Shown here one piece after another: positions 15,494 through 23,529 of a stretch of 64,000 nt of DNA. The notes under the pieces were generated by a model. That model saw nothing but the letters and a program-made list of their open reading frames with translations. It had not been told where the DNA came from and searched no databases. The stretch covers positions 6,572,001-6,636,000 of the forward strand of contig NZ_CP150218.1 in the NCBI RefSeq assembly GCF_037969875.1, written 5' to 3'. Made by a program: the position numbers and the translations under genes. Position 1 is the stretch's first letter; every line of letters begins with the position of its first letter. This stretch comes from Paenibacillus sp. FSL R7-0337. Its GTDB lineage: Bacteria; Bacillota; Bacilli; Paenibacillales; Paenibacillaceae.

Positions 15494-16404
15494 AGTTACT
15501 GAATTACAGCAGAGAGATCGGGCAGACGATTGATTATATTGAGGAGCATCTCATGGACCCGCTGACAGCGGAGCAGATTGCAGCGTATGCAGGGTATTCG
15601 CTGTATCATTTTTGCCGGATGTTCAGTAAGGCTCAGGCTATGCCGGTCATGGAATATGTGCGCACCCGGAGATTGTCGCGGGCTGCCGTTGAATTGTTCA
15701 ACGGGCGGAGAATTACGGAGATTGCGCTGGAATATGGCTTCGAGACCCCCGGGGGCTTCGCCAAAGCCTTCCGCAAAACTTACGGCTACAGCCCCTCCCA
15801 GTATGCGGCACGGATGAGCGGGTATCTCCGGGACCGGTTAGAATATGAGATTAAGGACTATATTGCAGAGCCGGTGATGGTGGCGAAGTCTGCTTTTAAC
15901 GTAGCGGGGTACGGGATTGAGACGGATGTGGAGGCCGGGAATGCTACGCAGGACGTCGCTTCCTTCTGGTATTACTATGAGGGCGACAATCTGGAGGATC
16001 AGATGTACGCGAAGCTGAATCCGCCTAAGCACGGGGAGATTGGCTTGTGCATTCCGGCAGACACTGGCGGCAATGCCGTCTATCTGCTAGGGGTTATAGT
16101 GGAGGACTTCAGTAAGGTTACTCCTGACATGCTTACGGCTGTTGTGCCTGCGGCGCAGTATGCGGTATTTACGACACCGCCGGTGGACGCTACCGATGAG
16201 GCGAGACCGGAGACTTTTGCCGAGGTGGTCAAGAGTACCTGGAGATATATCTTCGAAGACTGGTTCCCGGGCAGCGGATATATGCATGACGAAGATAAGC
16301 TGAACTTTGAGTTCTACGACGAACGCTGTCACGCCCGTGTGGATTCGGTGATGGAGATTTATGTTCCGGTGCGGGGCCGCAGGTTTCATGAAACCATTGA
16401 ATAG
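15490..16404 (+). CDS. AraC-family regulator with GyrI-like effector domain
   Basis: This 304-aa protein has an N-terminal AraC/XylS DNA-binding domain with two helix-turn-helix motifs (about 8-105; LTAEQIAAYAGYSLYHFCRMF and ITEIALEYGFETPGGFAKAF). It is followed by a GyrI-like small-molecule-binding domain (about 125-300, with the FEDWFPGSGY segment). This order is that of the Rob/SoxS-BmrR-like regulators that sense amphipathic compounds. The GTG start at 15490 follows AAAGG; no better ATG is seen. It precedes a VanZ-family gene by about 40 nt and may be co-transcribed with it. Confidence 0.85.
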   Translation: MELLNYSREIGQTIDYIEEHLMDPLTAEQIAAYAGYSLYHFCRMFSKAQAMPVMEYVRTRRLSRAAVELFNGRRITEIALEYGFETPGGFAKAFRKTYGYSPSQYAARMSGYLRDRLEYEIKDYIAEPVMVAKSAFNVAGYGIETDVEAGNATQDVASFWYYYEGDNLEDQMYAKLNPPKHGEIGLCIPADTGGNAVYLLGVIVEDFSKVTPDMLTAVVPAAQYAVFTTPPVDATDEARPETFAEVVKSTWRYIFEDWFPGSGYMHDEDKLNFEFYDERCHARVDSVMEIYVPVRGRRFHETIE

Positions 16405-16445
16405 GTTATTGTAATATGTGGAAAATAGAGATAAAGGAGATAACC

Positions 16446-17378
16446 ATGGCTAAACAACGCAAGATTTTACTAACTGTAACCGTATTGTATACAATGCTTG
16501 TGCTTTATTTTATGTTCTTTGCTTTCGGCAGAGGAGAGGCTTCGGATCATACCATCTACACCTTTATTTTCATGCCCGATAACTTTCTTAAGCTGCCGTC
16601 TCCGTCTGATCTTCTGCCTCCCACCCTCATGGATTTGGTGGGTTTCGGGAACACGATTGCGTTTATTCCTTTCGGTATATTGATTCCATGGCTGTACCGG
16701 GTCAGCTTCGTCCGGTTTATCACCTTATTCTTCATCGCGATTCTTGTCCTGGAAACGATCCAGGCTCTTACCTTCCTGGGCAGCTTCGATATCAACGACG
16801 CTCTTCAGAATTCGATTGGAGCAGCTCTGGGTTTTGGGGCGTACAAGCTTGGTTTCCGTTACCGGAGCCTCGGGCGCAATCTGGTGGCAACGGCTGTATC
16901 GGTTATGGTTCTTTTTATAGCTTTATGGGGGTTAGGGGAGGCGGTAGACAAAATAATAACTAAAGTAGAGGGTCCGTTCACAGCGATCACGGAATGGACG
17001 GACACCTCGGGCAATTCATCCGCAGACAAACCGGACAGCATTCAAATCAACGGACAGAAGATACCGCTCCGCTATAACCTATATGGCGCTGAAGGCGGAG
17101 AGTCCAGAACGTTCACGTACAAGTCTGAGGGTCAGACGACTTTCTGCTTCACTTTCGGAAACCCCGAACCAACAGATTATTCCGGTGAGATCAGTATTAC
17201 CCGGGATGGCCAGGAATTCTTGAATTATTCTGCAGATTTTCAGCGTACTAATCCTGAACAGTACCCTGTGGTATATGAGATGCCGGCTCTGCCGGGGCAA
17301 GAGCTGAAGATCACGCTTAAGGGCGGCTTGAAAGTATGGGATGTAGGATATAAAAAGATGCAGTATATCTGGAACTGA
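16446..17378 (+). CDS. VanZ-family membrane protein with extracellular C-terminal domain
   Basis: This 310-aa protein has transmembrane helices at about residues 8-27, 75-92 and 95-118 and a fourth around 150-168, with the VanZ motif DLVGFGNTIAFIPFGILIPW. After these comes a soluble part of about 140 residues (about 170-310) that should be outside the cell. It is rich in beta-strand-type sequence and has no recognised domain. VanZ proteins contribute to teicoplanin tolerance in some bacteria, but most family members have no known role. The start is ATG 16446 behind AAAGGAG. The C-terminal extension is longer than in minimal VanZ proteins. Confidence 0.75.
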   Translation: MAKQRKILLTVTVLYTMLVLYFMFFAFGRGEASDHTIYTFIFMPDNFLKLPSPSDLLPPTLMDLVGFGNTIAFIPFGILIPWLYRVSFVRFITLFFIAILVLETIQALTFLGSFDINDALQNSIGAALGFGAYKLGFRYRSLGRNLVATAVSVMVLFIALWGLGEAVDKIITKVEGPFTAITEWTDTSGNSSADKPDSIQINGQKIPLRYNLYGAEGGESRTFTYKSEGQTTFCFTFGNPEPTDYSGEISITRDGQEFLNYSADFQRTNPEQYPVVYEMPALPGQELKITLKGGLKVWDVGYKKMQYIWN

Positions 17379-17416
17379 GTACTTAATCTTCTACTCCGAG
17401 AGGATTGGTGACGGTA

Positions 17417-18022
17417 ATGAGAATGGCATTTGTACTGTTCGATGGCATGACCACCATGGATTTCGTGGGATTCTATGATACAGTCACCTGGCTGGCGATC
17501 CTGAAGGCGAAGGAGGACGTATCCTGGACTTTCTGCGCCAACAAGGCTGAGGTGACAGATGACCGGGGGTTGACCATGAAGGCCGATGAGGTGCTGCCTG
17601 TTCTGGGGGCATTCGACCTGGTGTTCCTTCCGGGCGGCATGCCGACCCGGACACTCCGCTATGACGAGGACTTTATGAGCTGGATACGGACGGCAGAAGG
17701 CGCACACTACAAAGTGTCGGTCTGCACGGGTGCGCTGCTGTTAGGGGCGGCAGGATTCCTGAAGGGGAAAAAAGCGACCACGAACTCATCGGCCTACGAT
17801 CTGCTTGCCCCTTACTGCGGGGAAGTCGTTAAGGCCCGGGCCGTCCGGGACGGCGACACCTTCACCGGAGGCGGAGTGACGTCCTCGATCGATCTGGGCC
17901 TCTACCTGATCGAGTGCTTAGTGGATACAGACACTGCGCTCCAGGTGCAAAAAAGACTGGAGTACCCCTATTATCAGTCAGGTAAGCTGAGCGATATCTA
18001 CTATCCGTATGAAGAGGAATAG
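17417..18022 (+). CDS. DJ-1/PfpI-family protein
   Basis: This protein of about 201 aa has the DJ-1/PfpI glutamine amidotransferase-like fold: VFLPGGMPT at the glutamate/oxyanion side and VSVCTGALLLGAAG as the nucleophile elbow, with its Cys as the probable reactive residue. A terminal RLEYPYY run is typical of the isonitrile hydratase/ThiJ-like subgroup. Family members act as isonitrile hydratases, glyoxalases or chaperones, so the reaction is not assigned. Several in-frame starts exist; ATG 17417 behind GGTGA is the most reasonable. A shared terminator separates it from the convergent lipoprotein gene. Confidence 0.8.
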   Translation: MRMAFVLFDGMTTMDFVGFYDTVTWLAILKAKEDVSWTFCANKAEVTDDRGLTMKADEVLPVLGAFDLVFLPGGMPTRTLRYDEDFMSWIRTAEGAHYKVSVCTGALLLGAAGFLKGKKATTNSSAYDLLAPYCGEVVKARAVRDGDTFTGGGVTSSIDLGLYLIECLVDTDTALQVQKRLEYPYYQSGKLSDIYYPYEEE

Positions 18023-18037
18023 AGAGGATTCAGCAAG

Positions 18038-18070
18038 AAAGGCAAGCCCCTACTGCGGGGCTTGCCTTTT
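18038..18070. terminator. Bidirectional terminator between convergent genes
   Basis: AAAGGCAAGCCCC pairs with GGGGCTTGCCTTT around a short loop, with T residues on the plus side and A residues on the other. It can serve both the DJ-1-like gene and the lipoprotein gene. Confidence 0.9.
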
Positions 18071-18079
18071 CTGCCGTTA

Positions 18080-20497
18080 TTATTGCGGGGCTGCAGCGTC
18101 CAATTGAACCGCCACGTAGCTTCCCAGCTCAACCATGCCTGCACTATCCAGCTTAGTGGCATCGTATTGCTTGATGACCTCGGCGGTTTTCTGCATCAGC
18201 TCCGAGCTGTCGGTATTGCCCAGAACGCGCAGGACTACCAGAGTCTCGCCTTTCTTCAGCTGTTCGCCCAGCTTGGTCTTGTAGGCATCTAGAGAATCTA
18301 CCTCCAGCCCCTGGGTTACGTAATAATCGTAGGCATTGCTGGTGGCCTTGAACAGAGGCAGCTCATGGTCCAGCCAGTAGGCCTTGTCCATCACATACTC
18401 TACATCGGTGGCTGTAGCATCATTGGAGTTATAGAGCAGATAAGGAAGTCCAGTATTGGTGGCGTTATTAGTCGGGTCAACATTGACCCATTCGTCGCCG
18501 ATCTTCACCTTGTTCCAGGCGTGATTCACACCGCTCATGGTTCCTGTGACGACCATCGAAGGGACCTGGACGAGATCCGAGAGCAGCTGGAAGGTATGGG
18601 CATAGCTCATGCATACGCCGACTTTTTTAACCAGAATGCCATAGGTATTGAAAGAATCGTTATACTTCGCATCTACTGTCTTGAACTCCTGTTCCTTGGC
18701 ATTCTCCAGTGCAGCATCGTCATAGACAGTGTTATCATTCAGATAATCATAGATCGCCATCTGCTTCTCATCCGCGCTCATGCCTTCCTTGATCGTAGCC
18801 GCGATTACTTTATCTGCTTCGGCAAGAATCTCCTTCTGCTTGGTGCGGATGGACTCGGCAGAATCATCATAATTGACATTCAACGTCAGCTTCTCGTAAT
18901 CGTAGCCATAACCGCGGAAGCCGAGAATGAGCGGGTTCTGGTAGACCACCTTCTCAATCACATCCACCAGGGTGCGGGCATTCTGCGCCTCCGGGAAGGC
19001 TTGCAGCGAAATTTCGGTCTCGCCATTCATAAGGGATAACGCGAGGTATTCCTCCAGCGCAGAGTCTGCATGAATGAGGTCAGCCCGTATCGTGGTGCCT
19101 GGAACCGCCTGCTTGTTGCCTTCTTCTACCTTGCTCTTGGTATTTTCTTTTTGCTGGTCGATGACATTATCTCCAGCTTCACTGGCGTTCCCGCTATCGT
19201 TGTTGTCGATGATAGTTGGTATATCCGGTGCAGGCACATAATCTGTGTCATTCTGCGGCTCCACATATCCCGGGTTCGCCTTGTTGCTCTGGGCGGCGGC
19301 AAGACTGGCAATATCCGCTTCCGTCAATTGCGCAACCTGAACATATCCTTTGAGCGCAGTACCTTGAAGCGTGTACGGGACATCAGTTGGACCGGAAGCC
19401 TTAAGAGTCACAGCTTCGGTGTCGTACATCACTGTTACTGAGGCTTTGGAGCCGTCAATGAACTGAACAGGAACGGTTTTGGGCAGCTCTGTGGCATTCT
19501 TGTACAATTTCAGGTTGATGTTATCCTCAGGAGCCACAGTGCGCGGCAGACGTTTGGATAACGCCACGGTATCTGCCGAGCGGCTGAACCGGGATTCTTT
19601 GTCCCCCTGAACGGCAGTGACGTAATATTCACCTTGCACATTGTTATTCTGTATGCTGGTAATGGTCTCATCTACCACACCTAGCGCACCGCGTCCATCC
19701 TTCATGAAGTCGTTATACAAGTTGCCCTTCACTGTTGCAATCAGCAGCGGGCGCTGATCCGCGTAGCCTTGCTCCGCACCGCTGAGCGGCTCATTCGTGT
19801 TCTCCATCGTAATGTGGGAAGCACTGTAAATGTTATAGCTCTCTGCACCCGGCACCTCATCCCAGACCAGGGTTAATCTGCCGTCCAGACTGATGTCGGA
19901 TTGCAGGTTCGGCACAGGAAGATCCGACTTCACCGTGAACGGAATGATCACCGGCTGCTTCAGCAGAGTTGGCGACTTGGCATCCAGGTCATAGTTGAGC
20001 CGGATGTAGTAGACAGGCGCGTTCCCCCAGGAGCTGGCTCCGGTAGCGCGCAGGGAATCGGAGGGAAGAACGCCGAAGCCGAGCGGCTTGATGGAGTATA
20101 CGCTTTTGCCGTCAACAAGCTGTGAGTCCTCAAGGGTCCCGACTTTGCTCTCCGGGAGTGCCTTGATATCGGTATGTACGGATAACGTCTTGCCGATGGC
20201 TTCGGAACCAAGATCGGTATTGAATCTGAAGATGAATTCCATATCCTGCTCCACATTATACATAGGCATGATGCCCGGACTGTGATCTGCTTCGTCTGAA
20301 TCATACTTCTGCTTCAGATCGTACACGGTCTGTGAAGCCTCAGGCGGAGGGTTCCCCGAAGTGTTCTTTGTCTCAGCAGTTGCCGTGGCTGCCGGGCTGG
20401 ATGAAGGCGCTGGACTTCCTTCTTTGCTGCCCCCCATGCAGCCTGTCAGAATCACACACATGATGAGTAGCAGTATTGCCAGTTGTTTCACTTTCAC
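18080..20497 (-). CDS. Lipoprotein with transglutaminase-like domain
   Basis: This 805-aa protein begins at GTG 20497 behind GAGAGG. The signal peptide ends in a lipobox with acceptor C20 (VILTGC), so it should be anchored to the outer face of the membrane. A low-complexity Ser/Pro/Ala linker follows, then beta-rich modules (about 65-400, one fibronectin-like with LTLVWDEVPGAESYNIY). A second polar linker (about 425-470) precedes a C-terminal transglutaminase-like domain. That domain has the expected triad C629 (VGVCMSYAH), H659 (NHAWNKV) and D674 (VNVDPTNN). Transglutaminase-core proteins cleave or crosslink peptides; the substrate here is unknown. All triad residues are present, so it is probably active. 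Confidence 0.85.
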   Translation of the reverse strand: MKVKQLAILLLIMCVILTGCMGGSKEGSPAPSSSPAATATAETKNTSGNPPPEASQTVYDLKQKYDSDEADHSPGIMPMYNVEQDMEFIFRFNTDLGSEAIGKTLSVHTDIKALPESKVGTLEDSQLVDGKSVYSIKPLGFGVLPSDSLRATGASSWGNAPVYYIRLNYDLDAKSPTLLKQPVIIPFTVKSDLPVPNLQSDISLDGRLTLVWDEVPGAESYNIYSASHITMENTNEPLSGAEQGYADQRPLLIATVKGNLYNDFMKDGRGALGVVDETITSIQNNNVQGEYYVTAVQGDKESRFSRSADTVALSKRLPRTVAPEDNINLKLYKNATELPKTVPVQFIDGSKASVTVMYDTEAVTLKASGPTDVPYTLQGTALKGYVQVAQLTEADIASLAAAQSNKANPGYVEPQNDTDYVPAPDIPTIIDNNDSGNASEAGDNVIDQQKENTKSKVEEGNKQAVPGTTIRADLIHADSALEEYLALSLMNGETEISLQAFPEAQNARTLVDVIEKVVYQNPLILGFRGYGYDYEKLTLNVNYDDSAESIRTKQKEILAEADKVIAATIKEGMSADEKQMAIYDYLNDNTVYDDAALENAKEQEFKTVDAKYNDSFNTYGILVKKVGVCMSYAHTFQLLSDLVQVPSMVVTGTMSGVNHAWNKVKIGDEWVNVDPTNNATNTGLPYLLYNSNDATATDVEYVMDKAYWLDHELPLFKATSNAYDYYVTQGLEVDSLDAYKTKLGEQLKKGETLVVLRVLGNTDSSELMQKTAEVIKQYDATKLDSAGMVELGSYVAVQLDAAAPQ

Positions 20498-20679
20498 TAA
20501 CGTCCTCTCCCGTCTGGTTTCTGTATGAGGGTAACCATGGACCATCCAGAATTACCCATTATAAATCACAGGAGATATATAACCCATTCGGATACTATTA
20601 AAACAAAATTGGGATAATTTATATTTAAGTATTTTTTGCAGCAGGGTTTGACCTCCCAATCTAATACCATTCAAAAACA

Positions 20680-20719
20680 AGCCGCAGCGTAATTGCACAT
20701 AGCAACTACACTGCGGCTT
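20680..20719 (-). terminator. Terminator downstream of the spoVR remnant
   Basis: AGCCGCAG and CTGCGGCT form a long interrupted stem with additional internal pairing, followed on the minus strand by TTGTTTTTG. It differs from the terminator behind the intact spoVR and is probably the original spoVR terminator left on the chromosomal side. Confidence 0.75.
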
Positions 20720-20740
20720 ATTGTGCGAACCCATACATTA

Positions 20741-21329
20741 CTCTACATAAACCGCCGCTGCACCTTTTTGCCGTCATAGGTGAACAGAGCGTTTTTGTCT
20801 TCTACAACAGTCTGCAGATGCACGGTACGGCCCCAGAGGGCGTAGATATGCGGGAGCGTGCGCTCCAGGTATTTCAGATCCAGCTCGACGCTCTCATAGC
20901 GGTGGGCAATCAAGAGTTCGCCGTTCCGCTCATAATCGGCATCCTGAATGACGAGGTACGGGGAGCCGCCGTTCACCCGGGCCAGCACCAGCTGGTCGCG
21001 CACATTCTCCCACGCTTTATCGGTAATTTTCCACTCCGGGCCCTTTTTCTCGAACACATAGAGGTCCAGGTCGTTCACCAGTTCCTTCGACAGATAGCTG
21101 CGGATGAAGGAGATGTCGGAATCCAGCTCGCGCACCTCGAACATTTTGTCCCGGTCCCAGCGCTTCTCAATGTCCTCGAAAATCTTCAGGCCTAGGTAAT
21201 ACGGATTCAGGCTCTGGCGCGATGGCTGCACCACCGATGAATTCAGCTTGGCGTATTCGACTGTCTCTTCGGCAGTCAGGTCCAGCTCGCGCATAATCCG
21301 CTGATGCCAATAGGAGGCCCAGCCTTCGT
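20741..21329 (-). repeat. 589-bp direct repeat, copy A (3' end of spoVR)
   Basis: Copy A matches copy B (28115-28703) over its whole length with 8 differences by eye. All 8 lie between about 20784 and 20940, and the remaining roughly 385 bp up to the junction at 21329 are identical. The copies bound the inserted element. Confidence 0.9.
20743..21329 (-). pseudogene. spoVR: Truncated spoVR remnant (C-terminal 195 codons)
   Basis: The frame matches the last 195 codons of the intact SpoVR at 28117-29514 with identical amino acids, ending in the same KKVQRRFM. It lacks the first 270 codons, having been cut off by the element at 21329/21330. It has no start codon or ribosome site of its own. Its flank holds a normal terminator and ordinary chromosomal genes, so this is most likely the ancestral 3' end of spoVR, displaced when the element entered. 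Confidence 0.9.
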
Positions 21330-21388
21330 ATTGCTAAGGTGCTTAATCACTGTGTGGTAGAAGCCAATGGCTGGTTGAATATATGTCA

Positions 21389-21417
21389 TTGTCATTTTTT
21401 GTTTGTTAAAGTAATAT
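21389..21417 (+). promoter_or_regulatory. Promoter of the defence operon
   Basis: TTGTCA (21389-21394), a 17-nt spacer and TAATAT (21412-21417) form a good sigma-A promoter inside the left end of the element, 34 nt before the GTG start of the first gene. The operon therefore brings its own promoter. Confidence 0.65.
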
Positions 21418-21450
21418 TTTAGGTAACGATAAAAAAGGGAGTTGCTGTAA

Positions 21451-22926
21451 GTGGGAGAGGTCATCGACCTTGTAAAAGTTTTAGACCACGATAATCGAGA
21501 TCGTGATGCATATAGTTCGATTAATGGATACTTTTATCAGTTTGAGTTAACTTTGTTGCACATTCTCAATGAGGGTACTGACGAAGATGCCTTTGGAGAC
21601 AGTTATCAGCCTGCTGAATATCAACTAGAAACAATTGAGGATTACACGAAATATTTTGAAGAAAACGGGAAGCAATTTATAAAAGTTGCGCAAATTAAAC
21701 ATTATACAACCGAGGCTCCAAATTCGAAATACTATGATGCAGTCCTTTGGCTATATTATAATTTTCTGAAATTTTTAGAGCAAAGCACAGGAAATATTGA
21801 ATACTGTGCTTATATATTTCATTTCGATAAGACACCAGATAGAAGCAACGAAGCCATGTACAAAGTGTTATCGGAAGCAATTGTCTCGAATGAAAATAAA
21901 GATGACGATAAGAAGCAGTCTTCTCCCTACAAAAAGATCGTTGCAAATTCATATCACAATCAACAAAATATTTTGCAATTCTGCACTCTTGCAAAATTTA
22001 AAAAGTGTCCTTCTTATAGTGAGGTGACAAAAAAATTAAAATTAAAATTGAAAGAGCATTACCATAACGTAAAGCATGGTGAAGTGGAGTGGCTTTATGC
22101 GTCGGCGGTAAGCAAATTGATAAATGACGGAAGAGAAAAAATTCCATTCACCTTAAAGAGTTTAGATGATTATATTTGTGCTGAAAGACCAGAGTTTTTA
22201 GTTGAAGATTTCTACAAAGAATTGATCATTGATAAACTATTTTATGAGATTGAAAAAATGAAAAACCCACGAAGAACATGGAGAACTTTGAGCGAGACAA
22301 CAATAGAATCTTATGAACATATATACAATAAGATTAAAACATTTATTAAAAATAAATTTCGAATTCCTTCATTTAGAATTTCTTTTTTACTTTCAGTTGC
22401 CCCTAAACAGTTGGATCAAAACTACAGTTTAAACTCTCTTGAAGAGTATCAAACTTTTTTAGAATGTATTGATTTGATTAACGATTTTTTTGGAAAATTG
22501 GCGAAAATAATGTATTTTTTCGAAAACTCAGGACATGAAGCGGACCTTGAAGAATGGTTTTTTATAAATGATGAAGCTTGGTTATGTGAAATTCCTGGTG
22601 AACAAAGAGGTCGTGGTGTAATTATGGGAGACTGCCCTGGTGACCCATATAGTAGGTTGTTTGAGATTATTCCGCGGTTTGGGAAAATGGAATTAAAGCC
22701 AGATGTTGTGTATTTAAGTGCAATTGATGGAATTACCGCTACTACAGGAATTAGGTATATACATGATATTACAGAAATTGATGATGGATTTTTTAATCAT
22801 TGTGACCCAGCCCAAGAACACTTCCATATTCAGTGCTTACAGTGTTTATCGATTTACAAGTACGAAGAAACGGAAAAAATAGCACACATATTTTTAGATG
22901 GATGTACAGAAAGGAATGATAGTTAA
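21451..22926 (+). CDS. Lamassu/ABC-3C-type effector with Cap4/DUF4297-like nuclease N terminus
   Basis: This 491-aa protein starts at GTG 21451 behind AAAGGGAG. Residues 20-120 look like a PD-(D/E)XK nuclease of the Cap4/DUF4297 kind: a helix with GYFYQFELTLLHIL, an acidic strand (E60, E63, D64) and the QxK motif Q81-I82-K83 (VAQIKHY), followed by a long helix. The remaining 370 residues are an uncharacterised, mostly helical domain with a Cys/His-bearing C terminus (HCDPAQEHFHIQCLQC), probably the part that binds the partners. It abuts the next gene without a gap. In Lamassu (LmuA) or DdmABC (DdmA) the nuclease is held inactive by the SMC complex and released on invasion; that role is inferred from architecture. 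The DNA is AT-rich compared with its neighbours. Confidence 0.7.
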   Translation: MGEVIDLVKVLDHDNRDRDAYSSINGYFYQFELTLLHILNEGTDEDAFGDSYQPAEYQLETIEDYTKYFEENGKQFIKVAQIKHYTTEAPNSKYYDAVLWLYYNFLKFLEQSTGNIEYCAYIFHFDKTPDRSNEAMYKVLSEAIVSNENKDDDKKQSSPYKKIVANSYHNQQNILQFCTLAKFKKCPSYSEVTKKLKLKLKEHYHNVKHGEVEWLYASAVSKLINDGREKIPFTLKSLDDYICAERPEFLVEDFYKELIIDKLFYEIEKMKNPRRTWRTLSETTIESYEHIYNKIKTFIKNKFRIPSFRISFLLSVAPKQLDQNYSLNSLEEYQTFLECIDLINDFFGKLAKIMYFFENSGHEADLEEWFFINDEAWLCEIPGEQRGRGVIMGDCPGDPYSRLFEIIPRFGKMELKPDVVYLSAIDGITATTGIRYIHDITEIDDGFFNHCDPAQEHFHIQCLQCLSIYKYEETEKIAHIFLDGCTERNDS

Positions 22927-23529
22927 ATGAGAATAATGCAGGTGAGGCAATTTTTTGAGAGTAATGGTTTTAGTGAAACGCAATTTAAACGAAAAATGCA
23001 AAATATTGAGGGAGAAGAATACAGCATTCTTCGTTTTGATTGCGTTTTAATAAATAAGGAGAGATCGGAAATTTATATACTAGAAGAAAAACTGAATTGT
23101 ATGTTCACAAGAACTGAAATAGAGAAATTGGAAAATATGATTGCGGCTTTTATCCCTTTTTTACGTAATAGTGATCCAATTAAGTACAATATAAATCTGA
23201 TGTTATTATGTCCATTACATATTAAACAGAGTAATAATACTTCAAAGGAGAAGACTGCTTCAATAATAGGAGTGGAAAGAAGTAAGCAAACATGCAGAAA
23301 AATATTTCTTGATACTTCAAGCGATAACTTTGATGATGAATTATCTATGATTCCTTCATTTCCATTGCGCGTTGATTTTAAATTTGCTGAGTCAGAACAG
23401 TCCAATTTATCATTTAAGATTAAAGAGGTTTTATCAGATGAGTTGACTAAAGAACTGTCGAAAGAAAATTCCAAAGTGGATCTAGATAAAATCACCTCAT
23501 TATTAAGGGGCATACAAGATGAGAAATAA
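22927..23529 (+). CDS. Middle component of the Lamassu/ABC-3C-type system
   Basis: This 200-aa soluble protein has no familiar catalytic motif. The N-terminal part has alternating beta strands (YSILRFDCVLINKERSEIYIL), a central helix and a charged C-terminal helix. It lies between the nuclease and the SMC-like ATPase, starting immediately after one stop codon and overlapping the other gene by 11 bp, so the three proteins are probably made together. Small middle proteins in this position are the third component of ABC-three-component systems and of Lamassu (LmuC/DdmB), where they bridge effector and ATPase. The assignment rests on size and position. Confidence 0.6.
   Translation: MRIMQVRQFFESNGFSETQFKRKMQNIEGEEYSILRFDCVLINKERSEIYILEEKLNCMFTRTEIEKLENMIAAFIPFLRNSDPIKYNINLMLLCPLHIKQSNNTSKEKTASIIGVERSKQTCRKIFLDTSSDNFDDELSMIPSFPLRVDFKFAESEQSNLSFKIKEVLSDELTKELSKENSKVDLDKITSLLRGIQDEK

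Noticed and set aside
21276..21464. 62-aa frame crossing the left junction of the element
   Set aside because: It joins spoVR-antisense-type sequence to element DNA and exists only because of the insertion; no ribosome site.
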